Source: a virus
Strand: one strand, 5' to 3'
DNA: 37,170 nt
Virus record (IMG/VR): IMGVR_UViG_3300034344_000006
Coordinates: 1 to 37,170 of that record
The position numbers and the translations under genes were made by a program. This document shows, piece by piece, positions 15,555 through 23,427 of this stretch (its first letter is position 1; each line of letters begins with the position of its first letter). The notes beneath the pieces are model-generated. The model was not told where the DNA came from. It did no database searches and saw nothing but the letters and a program-made list of their open reading frames with translations.

Positions 15555-15962
15555 TTAGCTAGCGGTTAACGGGGCGCCGGAAAACTCGATAGCGATCTTC
15601 CCTTCGTTCTGGATGGCTTTCTCGGGATCGTTGGTCATGATCGCCTGTGTCAGTGTTCGACCCAGACGATTGCCCTGTGCGTCGGTACCCGAAACCCGAA
15701 CGACTCGCCCGGCCCCCAGGGCTTTGACGTCACGCGCAAAGTTCATCGAGGCGACCGAGGCGGGCATCTCAAACTTGATCATGCCGACCTTAGCGGTCAC
15801 GTCCTCTGAATGCACCATGACGACCTTACCACCTTTCGTAGCGGCTTTGGTTGACGTGGTGCCCTGTCCTTCGACAAGTACCAGCGTGTTGCCTTCGACG
15901 GTTACTGCTTCGTCGTCGACTTCCACCGAAGCGCTGACAAGTATGAGTTCCTGATCGGACAT
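15555..15962 (-). CDS. Tail tube protein (Mu gpM position)
   Basis: This 135-aa beta-rich protein follows the sheath gene by 11 bases and precedes the chaperone gene, the position of the Mu tail tube gene gpM (118 aa). The length suits a tube monomer, and alternating strands such as LILVSASVEVDDEAVTVEG and KVGMIKFEMPASVASMNFA fit the single beta-barrel of tube proteins. A good SD (AGGAGTCTT) precedes the ATG, as expected for a protein made in many copies. I rely mainly on context; similarity to Mu gpM itself is not obvious by eye. Confidence 0.82.
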   Translation of the reverse strand: MSDQELILVSASVEVDDEAVTVEGNTLVLVEGQGTTSTKAATKGGKVVMVHSEDVTAKVGMIKFEMPASVASMNFARDVKALGAGRVVRVSGTDAQGNRLGRTLTQAIMTNDPEKAIQNEGKIAIEFSGAPLTAS

Positions 15963-15973
15963 AATAAGACTCC

Positions 15974-17530
15974 TTAAACTTCGAACGCGATGGCGAGATC
16001 GTATGTCACGCCGCGGAATTGGACAACAATGTAAAGTTTAGCCGCAACAAGGAATTTGCCCGTGACGGGGTTAAGCGAAACGGTCAAGTTCTGGCGAAAC
16101 AGCTTATCGAAATCGATCGGTACACCGTCGATAGATCCGACGCCAGTATTAACCAGACCCAGATCACCAAGTTCAGCGTTCAGACCGGCGACAAACGATG
16201 CCAGCGAGGCCTCGTTAGCGGAGTCCACGCCGTTAATCAGCGCGCCGCTGGTCGCCCGATACTGCGGGTACTGAGCGCGAGTATTGTTGACAATGTACTC
16301 GCGTGCCGCAGTGGACGTGTCGACATAGTTCAAGAAGCCGAAGGTCGGATCGGGGTTGCCCGCCGAATCAGTTTTGTATGTCGTCACAACTTCGCCCGCG
16401 ATGACCGCAGTGAATGGGCGGTTAGCGTCAATCACCCAGCCGCCGGCATCAAGTAACTGCTCGATTTCGACGTCAGTGAAAGAATCGCCCGCGTCCGGTA
16501 CCAGCAGATCAGGAAACGGCGTGTTGAAATAAGGCTTCGAGTTTTGCCACGGGCCACCGAATGAGTCGCGAGTGGAACGTGAGATGATCAGGTCGCCGAG
16601 TACGGCGTCTTCGGTGCGGCGTAATGCTCGCGTACCGGCAAACTCCGCCACTTTAACGAAAGGCAGATCCAGAATAGCCGGGCCGCGATGGTCAGCGGTA
16701 TCGATCAGCTTATCGACATTGATCGACAGGCTCTTGCTGTTTTCTGCGGCCAGCGTGACCAGATGGTTGGCGAACGTATCGGTAATGCCGACAAAGCCAC
16801 GGCCGTCCAGTACGTTATTCGTGACGTTAAACCGGGGATCGAGGAAGTCGGTAAGCTCAGCCAGGTCCTGCTCGAACTGCCACACGATGCCCTGATAACG
16901 CTCGTTACCCACGACGTCGAATACGCCGGTAAGTACGGGGTCGAGTGCGCCACTTGCCATAGCGGTGATCGCGACAGTAACGCCGCCTACTGCCCCGTCA
17001 ACCTTGAGGCCGATCGTGTTGCCGATCGTGCCCGCATTCTTGGCCGTCAAGGCTACTGAGCCCGCAGTATTCACGGCGGTCACCATGACCTCGGTATCCG
17101 CTGCGATGGCTGCGGCGATGGCGTCGCCGATGATCGTGGGCGTGTCCAGGTTCGTCACCGCGATGGTGTAGGCGTTGAATTTCTTGGAACCGATGTACAC
17201 GGTAAGCGTGCCGTCTTCCGTGGCCGCGCCACCGATGAGGATGACGCCGGTAGCGTCGACGCCCGTGCCACTGTCGTCCAGGCTGATGAAGTCGAACTGC
17301 GTCTCGCCGTTACGGCGGCGCGCCCGTTTGATCGCCAAGCCGATCGGGGAGTCGGCGCCGACCAGACCGTTAATGACCGTTTCGTCAGAAAGTACGTTCT
17401 GGACTAGGGCGCCACTGACCGCAGTACCGCCGTTCTTCTGGCCAACAAAGAGTAGTTTTTCTGGCGTTAATCCGGCGGTGACACCTGCGGCGCGTAGCGA
17501 GGCAGTAACTTCGGGCTGTGCGATAGGCAT
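15974..17530 (-). CDS. Contractile tail sheath protein (Mu gpL-like)
   Basis: This 518-aa protein forms the contractile sheath. It begins with a short N-terminal arm and an AAGVTAGLTPEKLLFVGQ segment, contains an inserted beta domain at about 85-190 (GTLTVYIGSKKFNAYTIAV), and ends with the conserved sheath core: DLLVPDAGDSFTDVEIEQL, a segment near RAQYPQYRATSGAL, and the final LVAAKLYIVVQFRGVTYDLAIAFEV, which packs on the tube. It is slightly longer than Mu gpL, and its place between DUF2635 and the tube gene is as in Mu. The start follows the DUF2635 stop directly. Confidence 0.92.
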   Translation of the reverse strand: MPIAQPEVTASLRAAGVTAGLTPEKLLFVGQKNGGTAVSGALVQNVLSDETVINGLVGADSPIGLAIKRARRRNGETQFDFISLDDSGTGVDATGVILIGGAATEDGTLTVYIGSKKFNAYTIAVTNLDTPTIIGDAIAAAIAADTEVMVTAVNTAGSVALTAKNAGTIGNTIGLKVDGAVGGVTVAITAMASGALDPVLTGVFDVVGNERYQGIVWQFEQDLAELTDFLDPRFNVTNNVLDGRGFVGITDTFANHLVTLAAENSKSLSINVDKLIDTADHRGPAILDLPFVKVAEFAGTRALRRTEDAVLGDLIISRSTRDSFGGPWQNSKPYFNTPFPDLLVPDAGDSFTDVEIEQLLDAGGWVIDANRPFTAVIAGEVVTTYKTDSAGNPDPTFGFLNYVDTSTAAREYIVNNTRAQYPQYRATSGALINGVDSANEASLASFVAGLNAELGDLGLVNTGVGSIDGVPIDFDKLFRQNLTVSLNPVTGKFLVAAKLYIVVQFRGVTYDLAIAFEV

Positions 17531-17743
17531 TTACTTGTCCCCTTCGGTGGTCTTAGCGGGTTTTTTGCTATTCTGGGCGATACTCACGCAGCCGTCAATC
17601 TCTGCGTCCTTGAAACGATTACGCCATTCCCGGGAGACGGGCACGCCCTGTTTGCAATCAACCGAAACAATGTCGCCGGGTTTGACGCCCAATAACGCCG
17701 CAAGCGGGGCATTATGGACGGTGACTTTTACTTTCGTGGTCAT
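17531..17743 (-). CDS. DUF2635 family protein (Mu gp38-like)
   Basis: This 70-aa basic protein fits the DUF2635 family found just before the sheath gene in Mu-like tails. The N-terminal VKVTVHNAPLAALLGVKPGD and VPVSREWRNRFKDAEIDGCV segments are typical of the family. The tail is lysine-rich and disordered. The function of gp38 in Mu is not known. Its ATG overlaps the stop of the upstream gene, and the sheath ATG follows its stop with no gap. Confidence 0.85.
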   Translation of the reverse strand: MTTKVKVTVHNAPLAALLGVKPGDIVSVDCKQGVPVSREWRNRFKDAEIDGCVSIAQNSKKPAKTTEGDK

Positions 17744-18867
17744 GGTATCGGTTCCTCATCTAAGTTAATCGCGGCATCAAGCGTGCCGGTGCCTAAGTCA
17801 GTTGTCAGCGCGTAGTCTACGTCACGCATGGCGACGTTATCGTCCGGTCCGACAGTATCCACCCGGGTCAATTGGGCCAACTGCTCGAACGTGACCTCAT
17901 GCGCATATATGGCCTTATTCTTGCCGGTTATGTCGGAATAAGCAAATACTCCGTGCCCGGTGAATGTTGCGCGGTATTGGTCGTACGAAAAGCCGGTATC
18001 GAATTTCGCCCGAAGTACCGAATGGAATATAGCGGGGACGTACTCGCTCTCGACTTTATCGCGCGCCTGCGCACCGGTGAGATCGTCCGTCACGTTCATT
18101 ATCACGTAAACGGCAAAGGGTTGGATCAGTAATGGCGTAAAGGAATACTCGCCCGCCGTAGAACTGGCCGCGTCGGATTCCTCGTTGCGCTTCTTGCTTT
18201 GAGTTACATCGCCTAACTGCACGACGAGGACGTCCTTGGTCAGGCTCTTACTAGTGTAAACGTCCTGTAGGTACTGCTCAATGTCCAGCACGGACAGTAT
18301 CCGGATGCTGACCTGTACGCTGGCGCCACCCACCACGGCATCAAGGGGGTATGCCACCGGGAGTGTGTAGTCGAAAGTCGTCGGGGTGACATTCGCGGCC
18401 GGAAACAGACCGTTGAACACTCCGCCATTGGCGTCTTCGATGATCGGCGAGCCACTTATCGTCGTCGGGCCGCTGTCCGTCACAGCGATAATGATCTTGC
18501 GGCGGTTCACGATCTGCGCGAGTTGAAACGTACCGGTAAACTCTGCCTCAACCGCACCGCTAAGCGTGATCGTTTTGCCGCCCGCAGCCTTATCGCGCTC
18601 GGATAGCGTGAGGTCGTGATCCTGGAGCGTTTCAAATACGGCGGTGCTGCCTGTCCGTAAGAACGTCGCGGTGTCGATCTGGACAGGTGCTTCGGCGCCC
18701 AGAATAGCGACGTTTTGGCCTTCCACTAAACCGTGCGCCACGTCAGTGGTGGCTGTGGCGGTAGTTCCGGCGACAGTGATTGAGGTTACGCCGACGGAAT
18801 TGCTGAAGCCCGCCGTGTGTAGCGGGATAAGGGCGGAGAGTTTATCTACGACGTCTTGTGCTCTCAC
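17740..18867 (-). CDS. Probable tail completion/terminator protein (Mu gp37 position) with inserted repeat modules
   Basis: This 375-aa protein is in the position of Mu gp37, between the HK97 gp10-like gene and DUF2635. The core seems split: an N-terminal helix (RAQDVVDKLSALIPL) and a C-terminal part from about 180 (VSIRILSVLDIEQYLQDVYT, LLIQPFAVYVIMNV, ARDKVESEYVPAIFHSVLRA) that looks like a gp37/terminator fold. In between, residues 26-145 hold FCCH-like material: VTSITVAGTTATATTDVAHG and a second unit with SGAVEAEFTG. It starts with GTG in a GTGA overlap. Mu gp37 is much shorter, consistent with the insertion. Confidence 0.75.
   Translation of the reverse strand: MRAQDVVDKLSALIPLHTAGFSNSVGVTSITVAGTTATATTDVAHGLVEGQNVAILGAEAPVQIDTATFLRTGSTAVFETLQDHDLTLSERDKAAGGKTITLSGAVEAEFTGTFQLAQIVNRRKIIIAVTDSGPTTISGSPIIEDANGGVFNGLFPAANVTPTTFDYTLPVAYPLDAVVGGASVQVSIRILSVLDIEQYLQDVYTSKSLTKDVLVVQLGDVTQSKKRNEESDAASSTAGEYSFTPLLIQPFAVYVIMNVTDDLTGAQARDKVESEYVPAIFHSVLRAKFDTGFSYDQYRATFTGHGVFAYSDITGKNKAIYAHEVTFEQLAQLTRVDTVGPDDNVAMRDVDYALTTDLGTGTLDAAINLDEEPIP
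18433..18792 (-). repeat. FCCH-like inserted region in the gp37-position gene (residues ~26-145)
   Basis: The unit SIT-x-G-x-x-ATATTDVAHGL followed by VAILGAEAP parallels the baseplate J modules, and the later SGAVEAEF and GSPI segments suggest a second, more diverged unit. The same motif set therefore appears in two different virion proteins of this phage. Confidence 0.6.
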
Positions 18868-19334
18868 AGTGCGTCCTCAACCAGGCCCGCGAGATTCCGG
18901 ATAATATCGCGCTCACTCGCTTTAATTGAATTGGCTAAACCGGGGCGCGCTTTCATGCGGCGGGTTCCGACTTCCAGCCAGAGGGGTACTTCCTTCGGAC
19001 GGTCACTCGCACCGGCCACGCCGATGGTTAACTGGTGCGCCCCGTCGACACTAAACCCGAAACCTTTACGGTACGCGCCGGTACGATTGGCGGGCGTTTC
19101 GCCGGGAGCCGATGCGATATGCCGCCGTCTGGCACCACCCTTAATGCGGCGGACATAAAGCCTGCCGGTCTTATTCTTAGCCAATACCTGGCGATTGAAC
19201 TCGGCGTGGATATCTTTGGCTGAGTACCACAACGCCTTTTCAACACCGAAGCGGGTGCGGGCGGCGATATTTTCAGCCGATTCAAATACCCGACCTTCGC
19301 CGCCGGGGCAAACAATATCGAGTTTAATGGCCAT
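18864..19334 (-). CDS. HK97 gp10-type neck/tail completion protein
   Basis: This 156-aa basic protein fits the HK97 gp10-like family of minor virion proteins at the head-tail joint. The signs are an N-terminal helix (SAKDIHAEFNRQVLAK), a central GRLYVRRIKGGARRRHIASAPGE, then NRTGAYRKGFGFSV and the WLEVGTRRMKARPGL segment, which corresponds to the usual Y-E-x-GT-R-x-x-ARPFL signature. Its neighbours on both sides are connector and terminator genes, which supports the role. The start has the sequence ATG GCC ATT AAA after the small ORF. Confidence 0.85.
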   Translation of the reverse strand: MAIKLDIVCPGGEGRVFESAENIAARTRFGVEKALWYSAKDIHAEFNRQVLAKNKTGRLYVRRIKGGARRRHIASAPGETPANRTGAYRKGFGFSVDGAHQLTIGVAGASDRPKEVPLWLEVGTRRMKARPGLANSIKASERDIIRNLAGLVEDAL

Positions 19335-19357
19335 ATGACGCTATGCTCTGTCGAGTG

Positions 19358-19615
19358 CTACATTCCGTCTGGTCGTTTATCTAGGCCTTTTTCTGCCAGA
19401 ATGACCGCTAGATCGTCGACGTGCAGACAATCACACATGCATGCAATAGGGTCGCTACCGCTCGGCTCAAACCCCTGCTGGATAAATCCGTTGCAGTAAT
19501 CATTGCCGGGAGTAGCGTCACGCAGGACGCCGACAGCCATCGCCTCCCCTGGCATCCCGTTAAATGACACGATCTTGTCGCCGTTTACCGCTTCACGTCC
19601 GTTTCTGTAGTGCAT
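19358..19615 (-). CDS. Small conserved phage protein in the neck region, 85 aa
   Basis: This 85-aa protein has a clear GAGGA ribosome-binding site 8 bases before the ATG. HYRNGREAVNGDKIV, a GNDYCNG and the CLHVDDLAVIL end match a small protein that I have seen in many phage head/tail clusters, with no known role. Four cysteines (two in MCDC) may bind metal. Function is unknown. It lies between the head closure and gp10-like genes, 40 bases below the stop of the former, with intact coding in between. Confidence 0.72.
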   Translation of the reverse strand: MHYRNGREAVNGDKIVSFNGMPGEAMAVGVLRDATPGNDYCNGFIQQGFEPSGSDPIACMCDCLHVDDLAVILAEKGLDKRPDGM

Positions 19616-19655
19616 CTCATATTCCTCACGCCGTCAAAGGTGGCGCGTACCTATC

Positions 19656-20018
19656 TTATGCCCTGTTAACGACTTTCGAGTCGTCCCCGCGTTCTGTGCA
19701 TACCAAAACTAGCACGGAGTCGTTCTCGCAACAATTCTCGGCGGTAAGTATTTTCAGCCGCTTAGTTGTGCCTTTCCGCTTTACCCATTGTTCGGCACTG
19801 ATATCACTCCGCCAATTCAAGCGCAGTTCATGAGTCGCCACGCGTTCGGTGTTGGTGCTGTCGAATACAGATTTGCCGCGCAGCGTTTTCATTATGGCCC
19901 GATCATCGCGCGCGTTAGTGAACACCTCGGCGGACTGGCCGTTGATAATACTCTCGTCGCGATCCTCGAACGTGACCGGCTTGCCGTACTTCGCCAAGCT
20001 GCGCGCGAAGAGGCTCAT
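19656..20018 (-). CDS. Head closure/head-tail joining protein (Phage_H_T_join family)
   Basis: This 120-aa protein fits the SPP1 gp16/HK97 gp7-like family (PF05521). ATHELRLNWRSDISAEQWV corresponds to the typical R-x-x-x-DI-x-x-x-x-WV, and KRLKILTAENCCENDSVLVLVC TERG (shortened here to KRLKILTAENCCEND) to the final beta strands of the family. It seals the connector and links head to tail. It overlaps the DUF4054 gene by ATGA, a normal pairing of adaptor and closure protein genes. Confidence 0.88.
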   Translation of the reverse strand: MSLFARSLAKYGKPVTFEDRDESIINGQSAEVFTNARDDRAIMKTLRGKSVFDSTNTERVATHELRLNWRSDISAEQWVKRKGTTKRLKILTAENCCENDSVLVLVCTERGDDSKVVNRA

Positions 20019-20413
20019 ATCAGGTCATCACCATGCGTACCGATCGAGAACAGATTAACCGGTTGCTTATCAAACTCGGCAAGGCATCCGCCGGAGAGCG
20101 TGTTCGCCATCTGGCCGAAAGGCGTACCCTTCACCCCCTCCCCGAACTGAAACCCGTAGACAGCTTTACCACCGCCACAAGGGTCGCTTTCTGACGACAG
20201 TGAGAGCGTGTTTTCAGTCGCGGCGGCGTAATGCGCGGACAGGTAGAGCTCGACCTGTTTCAGGCAATCTGTCGTTAAGTCCTCGCCGCACCCGCCCGCA
20301 ACCTGATCGACAAGGCATGTGGCCGCAGCGATGGCGGCACTAAGCTGCGGATCGGTAAGCGTGGTGTATGACGGCAGTGTTGCCCGGACTTCTGATGCGA
20401 CTACTCTTGGCAT
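20015..20413 (-). CDS. Head-tail connector/adaptor, DUF4054 family
   Basis: This 132-aa protein is mostly helical and matches the DUF4054 adaptors that sit under the portal: TLTDPQLSAAIAAATCLVDQ near the N-terminus, then LKQVELYLSAHYAAAT and, at the C-terminal end, GTPFGQMANTLSGGCLAEFD. Its gene is followed directly by the head closure gene (ATGA) and preceded by the 360-aa beta-rich protein. The family role is established for connectors; here it is inferred from motif and order. Confidence 0.87.
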   Translation of the reverse strand: MPRVVASEVRATLPSYTTLTDPQLSAAIAAATCLVDQVAGGCGEDLTTDCLKQVELYLSAHYAAATENTLSLSSESDPCGGGKAVYGFQFGEGVKGTPFGQMANTLSGGCLAEFDKQPVNLFSIGTHGDDLI

Positions 20414-20414
20414 T

Positions 20415-21497
20415 CTATTGACCCTCTAAGTGCCCTTGTATCTTCATGCCGAAAAAACCCAACGCGGTAATGTCGTCCTGCACCAATACCTGAAACTCGT
20501 CGCCCTGGCCACCGTCAAGCCTGAGTATAGCACCCGTTGCGTGAAAATCGCCTCGCCCCGAGGTGCCGTAATTGCCCTGGCCACCCGATCGCGGGTCAAA
20601 CTCAACATCGAACATGTCCGTCTTGATGTCAGCGTTGGTCTTCCAATTTGTCAGTGTGCCGTATTGCCCACTTATTTTAGCACGCAACACCACCCCGTTC
20701 GTTAGTTTGGTGAGATTGCCGAAGAGGCCTAAGTCACCCGCCGTGCCGTGAACCATCGAGAATAGCAGACGTGTGATATGCCACACCACCCCCGCCGGTG
20801 GGCCGCCAGAGTATATCTGCGGCGCTGCGAGCGTACCGACCTGTCCGGTTAGGGCCATGTCGACGATGGCTTTATGCACTACGTCTCCAATAAGGTGCGC
20901 CTTGTCGAGAGGACGGTCTACGGTAATAACGTTGCTCACTACGCTGATAATCTGCGGGAGGGTTGTTTCAACTTCCGTCGTGTTTATGTGAACATAATCG
21001 TTAGCGGCGAATCCCGTGGCGTCCACAACGGTGAAACTGCGGTCGCCAACGACGGTCGCTATCGCTATCGTGGTGCTCGGCGCCGCGTCCTGGTGGATGT
21101 ACTGATTAACGACGACAGTGTGCACGTCCGCGACGTGGACATTGACGGCACCGCTCAACGAGGCTATCGGGTTACCGCTACCGTCATGCAGCGCGGATTT
21201 TAGCAGCGGTTGAAAGCCTTGCTGCTCCGCTACGCTGATCCGCCCTATGCCGTTACCGCTGAAGGCCCATGCGCCCGCATCGCCCAGCATATTGGACAGG
21301 CGGATGTCGTCATCACGTTTGAGGATGTTGTATGAGGTGTGGTCCGGCGCCGGTTGAGCCGCCTGTACTGCCAGTGATATATCGCAGACGCCAACGTTTT
21401 CGACAACAATGGGCTGGCCTACAGTGATACCGGATAAAGCGTAGAGATTCACCCACGTATTGCGGGGAATCGGAATATAGGGAAGGTTATCGGGCAC
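20415..21497 (-). CDS. Beta-rich putative virion protein, 360 aa
   Basis: The N-terminus (YIPIPRNTWVNLYALSGITVGQ) resembles a small domain I associate with phage virion or accessory fiber proteins, and most of the sequence alternates strands and turns with no helices of note. The middle (VVGDRSFTVVDATGFAANDYVHI) again resembles FCCH-like structural repeats. No enzyme motif is visible. It may be a head decoration or head fiber protein. The start is GTG without a clear SD, and the intrinsic terminator of the upstream gene ends only a few bases before it, so expression would need read-through or antitermination. The TAG stop is 1 base from the DUF4054 start. Confidence 0.72.
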   Translation of the reverse strand: MPDNLPYIPIPRNTWVNLYALSGITVGQPIVVENVGVCDISLAVQAAQPAPDHTSYNILKRDDDIRLSNMLGDAGAWAFSGNGIGRISVAEQQGFQPLLKSALHDGSGNPIASLSGAVNVHVADVHTVVVNQYIHQDAAPSTTIAIATVVGDRSFTVVDATGFAANDYVHINTTEVETTLPQIISVVSNVITVDRPLDKAHLIGDVVHKAIVDMALTGQVGTLAAPQIYSGGPPAGVVWHITRLLFSMVHGTAGDLGLFGNLTKLTNGVVLRAKISGQYGTLTNWKTNADIKTDMFDVEFDPRSGGQGNYGTSGRGDFHATGAILRLDGGQGDEFQVLVQDDITALGFFGMKIQGHLEGQ

Positions 21498-21500
21498 GGT

Positions 21501-21527
21501 AAAAAGTGGGGGCCGTTCAGACCCCCA
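21501..21527 (-). terminator. Rho-independent terminator after the capsid genes
   Basis: On the minus strand TGGGGGTC pairs with GGCCCCCA (8 pairs, one G-U) around a 5-base loop, and is followed by CTTTTT. This is a clear intrinsic terminator. It lies 7 bases after the stop of the 111-aa protein and ends 3 bases before the GTG of the next gene. Confidence 0.82.
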
Positions 21528-21534
21528 ACATTAC

Positions 21535-21870
21535 CTACTTCTTTTTTGCCGCAGCTTTGAGTCGTGCGATCTCTTTATTAGCTGCGTCAAGATCGGCTGC
21601 GGTTTTGACCAGCGCATCCTGCGCTTTCTGCGTCTCAGCCTTTGCCGCCTCAAGAGCTGCCGTTGAGGCATCACTTTCCGGCGTACCGTCCTTGGTCGTG
21701 GTGTCCACCCGTTTAATCTTCGCGGGATCGACCAGCTTAGCGCCCTTGCCGGCTTCCTCGGTCGCGACAACCACGACCTCAGTGCCCTTTACGACGTGTT
21801 GCATCTTGCCCCCTACGTGCATATACACTTTGGGGTGAGCGACGACACGCGTTACCTTTTTCTCTGCCAT
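21535..21870 (-). CDS. Small coiled-coil protein downstream of the major capsid gene, 111 aa
   Basis: The ATG at MAEKK is chosen for its AAGGAG ribosome-binding site; a reading 13 codons longer has no such site and lies over the capsid gene end. The N-terminal half is a small beta-type domain with VVAHPKVYMHVGGKMQHVVKG. The C-terminal third (EAAKAETQKAQDALVKTAADL) is a regular Ala/Lys-rich heptad coiled coil ending in KKK. I do not recognise a named family. Its place between capsid and connectors fits a capsid accessory or minor virion protein, and it is the last gene before the terminator. Confidence 0.72.
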   Translation of the reverse strand: MAEKKVTRVVAHPKVYMHVGGKMQHVVKGTEVVVVATEEAGKGAKLVDPAKIKRVDTTTKDGTPESDASTAALEAAKAETQKAQDALVKTAADLDAANKEIARLKAAAKKK

Positions 21871-21881
21871 GGTGTTACTCC

Positions 21882-22937
21882 TTAGAAGACCGACGCATAT
21901 GATGCGCAAGTATTGCCGGCAAAATCCGTGCGGACCTCAAAGCCGATCGCACCCCAGACAGCGAACTCATAATTCGAGTTGTACACTGGGCGGGGCATGG
22001 CTACCGTGTTGATCCCCATACCGGAAACCGGGCGGATCTTGTTGGTATCCAACGGGAACGCCATCAGCTGATTGCCGGACAGTTTCGAGGATGACTTGAT
22101 CGTCGCCACACCCTGCATGCCTTCCAGCTCCTGCAGAATCGACTTCGAGTCGTACGTATCGGAGAGACGACGTTCAAAGTTGGACATCACCTCGCGGCTC
22201 ACGTAGTACGTCGCGTCCATACCGCAGTTGTTGGTGATGTACAGCACGTCACGCACCTGGATGAAAGCGGCCCGAACAGCGGCACCGGTTTGCGCGGTAT
22301 CAGTGAAGTCGAAGTTCACGCCGGCGGCGCCCAATTGAATCTGAGCTACGCGGGAATCACCGCGAATGCCGCCCCAAGACAAACCGTCGACCACAATGGC
22401 GTTACCGTCACCATCGACATGGCCATCCAGGAACTGGTCAGCGATATGAGCACGCAGGCTGGCCACGGACTCACGTTGGTCATCGATCAGCGCATCAAAA
22501 CCCTCGGAGCCCTGTGCATTCCATTCACGCCAGTTACGGCTAAAGCCGGTGTCGTGGATCGGGATGATCGAACCGTCGTACGTGAACTCAACCTGATCCA
22601 TCAGAACGCCGATCTGTCCGGTCATCGATGTTTTTGCGATACCCGCGTCGGAAGCCTGGCGGAATTTGTGTACCAGCTTACCGATGCTCACTGAACGGGT
22701 CAGGGGCAGCAAGTCATTCAGGAACGTGTCGCCGTCATCCGAACGCATGCGCTCGACGGTTACGTTGTCGAATTCCTGGTACACATCTTGCGGGATCAGA
22801 CCGGCGTTAACCTGCATCTGGCCCAGACTCGCAAACATGCGCTCCTGTTGGTTTGCGGCTTGACGTGCACGCAGCACCTCGTTCCACTGTTCCGCACCAG
22901 CTCGGCTGTTACGGACAATTTCCTGTTGAAAAATCAT
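21882..22937 (-). CDS. Major capsid protein (HK97 fold inferred)
   Basis: This 351-aa protein lies right after the decoration gene and before the connectors, with a strong AGGAG SD. It starts with a helical N-arm (SRAGAEQWNEVLRARQAANQ), and the later FNLxDLLPLTRSVSIGKLVHKFRQ, PIHDTGFSRNWREWNAQ and the EFAVWGAIGFEVRTDFAGN end resemble a major capsid family in phages with DUF1073 portals and DUF2213 proteases. The N-arm looks too short for a cleaved delta domain, and the separate protease-scaffold gene supplies the scaffold. HK97 fold is expected for the family but not proven from the sequence. Confidence 0.86.
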   Translation of the reverse strand: MIFQQEIVRNSRAGAEQWNEVLRARQAANQQERMFASLGQMQVNAGLIPQDVYQEFDNVTVERMRSDDGDTFLNDLLPLTRSVSIGKLVHKFRQASDAGIAKTSMTGQIGVLMDQVEFTYDGSIIPIHDTGFSRNWREWNAQGSEGFDALIDDQRESVASLRAHIADQFLDGHVDGDGNAIVVDGLSWGGIRGDSRVAQIQLGAAGVNFDFTDTAQTGAAVRAAFIQVRDVLYITNNCGMDATYYVSREVMSNFERRLSDTYDSKSILQELEGMQGVATIKSSSKLSGNQLMAFPLDTNKIRPVSGMGINTVAMPRPVYNSNYEFAVWGAIGFEVRTDFAGNTCASYASVF

Positions 22938-22949
22938 AGTAATTGCTCC

Positions 22950-23414
22950 TTAAGCGACGCGAACGCGGACAAGCGTTGTTGCGGTGGTGGTGATGGCCTC
23001 ATCGGCATAAGCAATGATCTCTTCACTGGTGACGCCGACAGTTGCCGGAGTAACAGCCAGCTTGCCGAGACCGGCGCCGTTGCGGGCGATTGGATCGCCT
23101 TTGATCAGCGTCTGGGTAGTGGCGATGAGCATATTAATGAACTCGCCAGAGCGCGGAACGATGGCGACCATATTCTCGTTGATCGTCCAGGCAGTATCGA
23201 CACTCTTCGACCGCTGTTGGTCTTTGTCAGCGACGATAAGCTGTTCGCCGAATGTGGTGGCCGCGATGTCATTGGCCGCCAAACCGGTTGCAAGGCGCTT
23301 CATGATCGTGCCGGGAGCCGTTGCGGCAACGGCAACACCTTCGATGTTCAGCGGCTTATGGTTTGAGCCATCAGCGGGGCCGACATAAATTACGCGTTTT
23401 CCTTTAGCAGACAT
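22950..23414 (-). CDS. Probable capsid decoration protein
   Basis: This 154-aa protein lies between the protease-scaffold and major capsid genes, the usual place of a head decoration protein. It is made of short strands with many Ala, Thr and Val, and its C-terminal half (LIKGDPIARNGAGLGKLAVT, then GVTSEEIIAYADEAI) resembles the DUF2190-like or head-fiber-type beta-tulip proteins with a GDPL-x-x-x-GKG motif. It ends in TTLVRVRVA, a typical last strand. The capsid gene follows 12 bases later. Confidence 0.75.
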   Translation of the reverse strand: MSAKGKRVIYVGPADGSNHKPLNIEGVAVAATAPGTIMKRLATGLAANDIAATTFGEQLIVADKDQQRSKSVDTAWTINENMVAIVPRSGEFINMLIATTQTLIKGDPIARNGAGLGKLAVTPATVGVTSEEIIAYADEAITTTATTLVRVRVA

Positions 23415-23427
23415 TTTTCAGCCCCCC

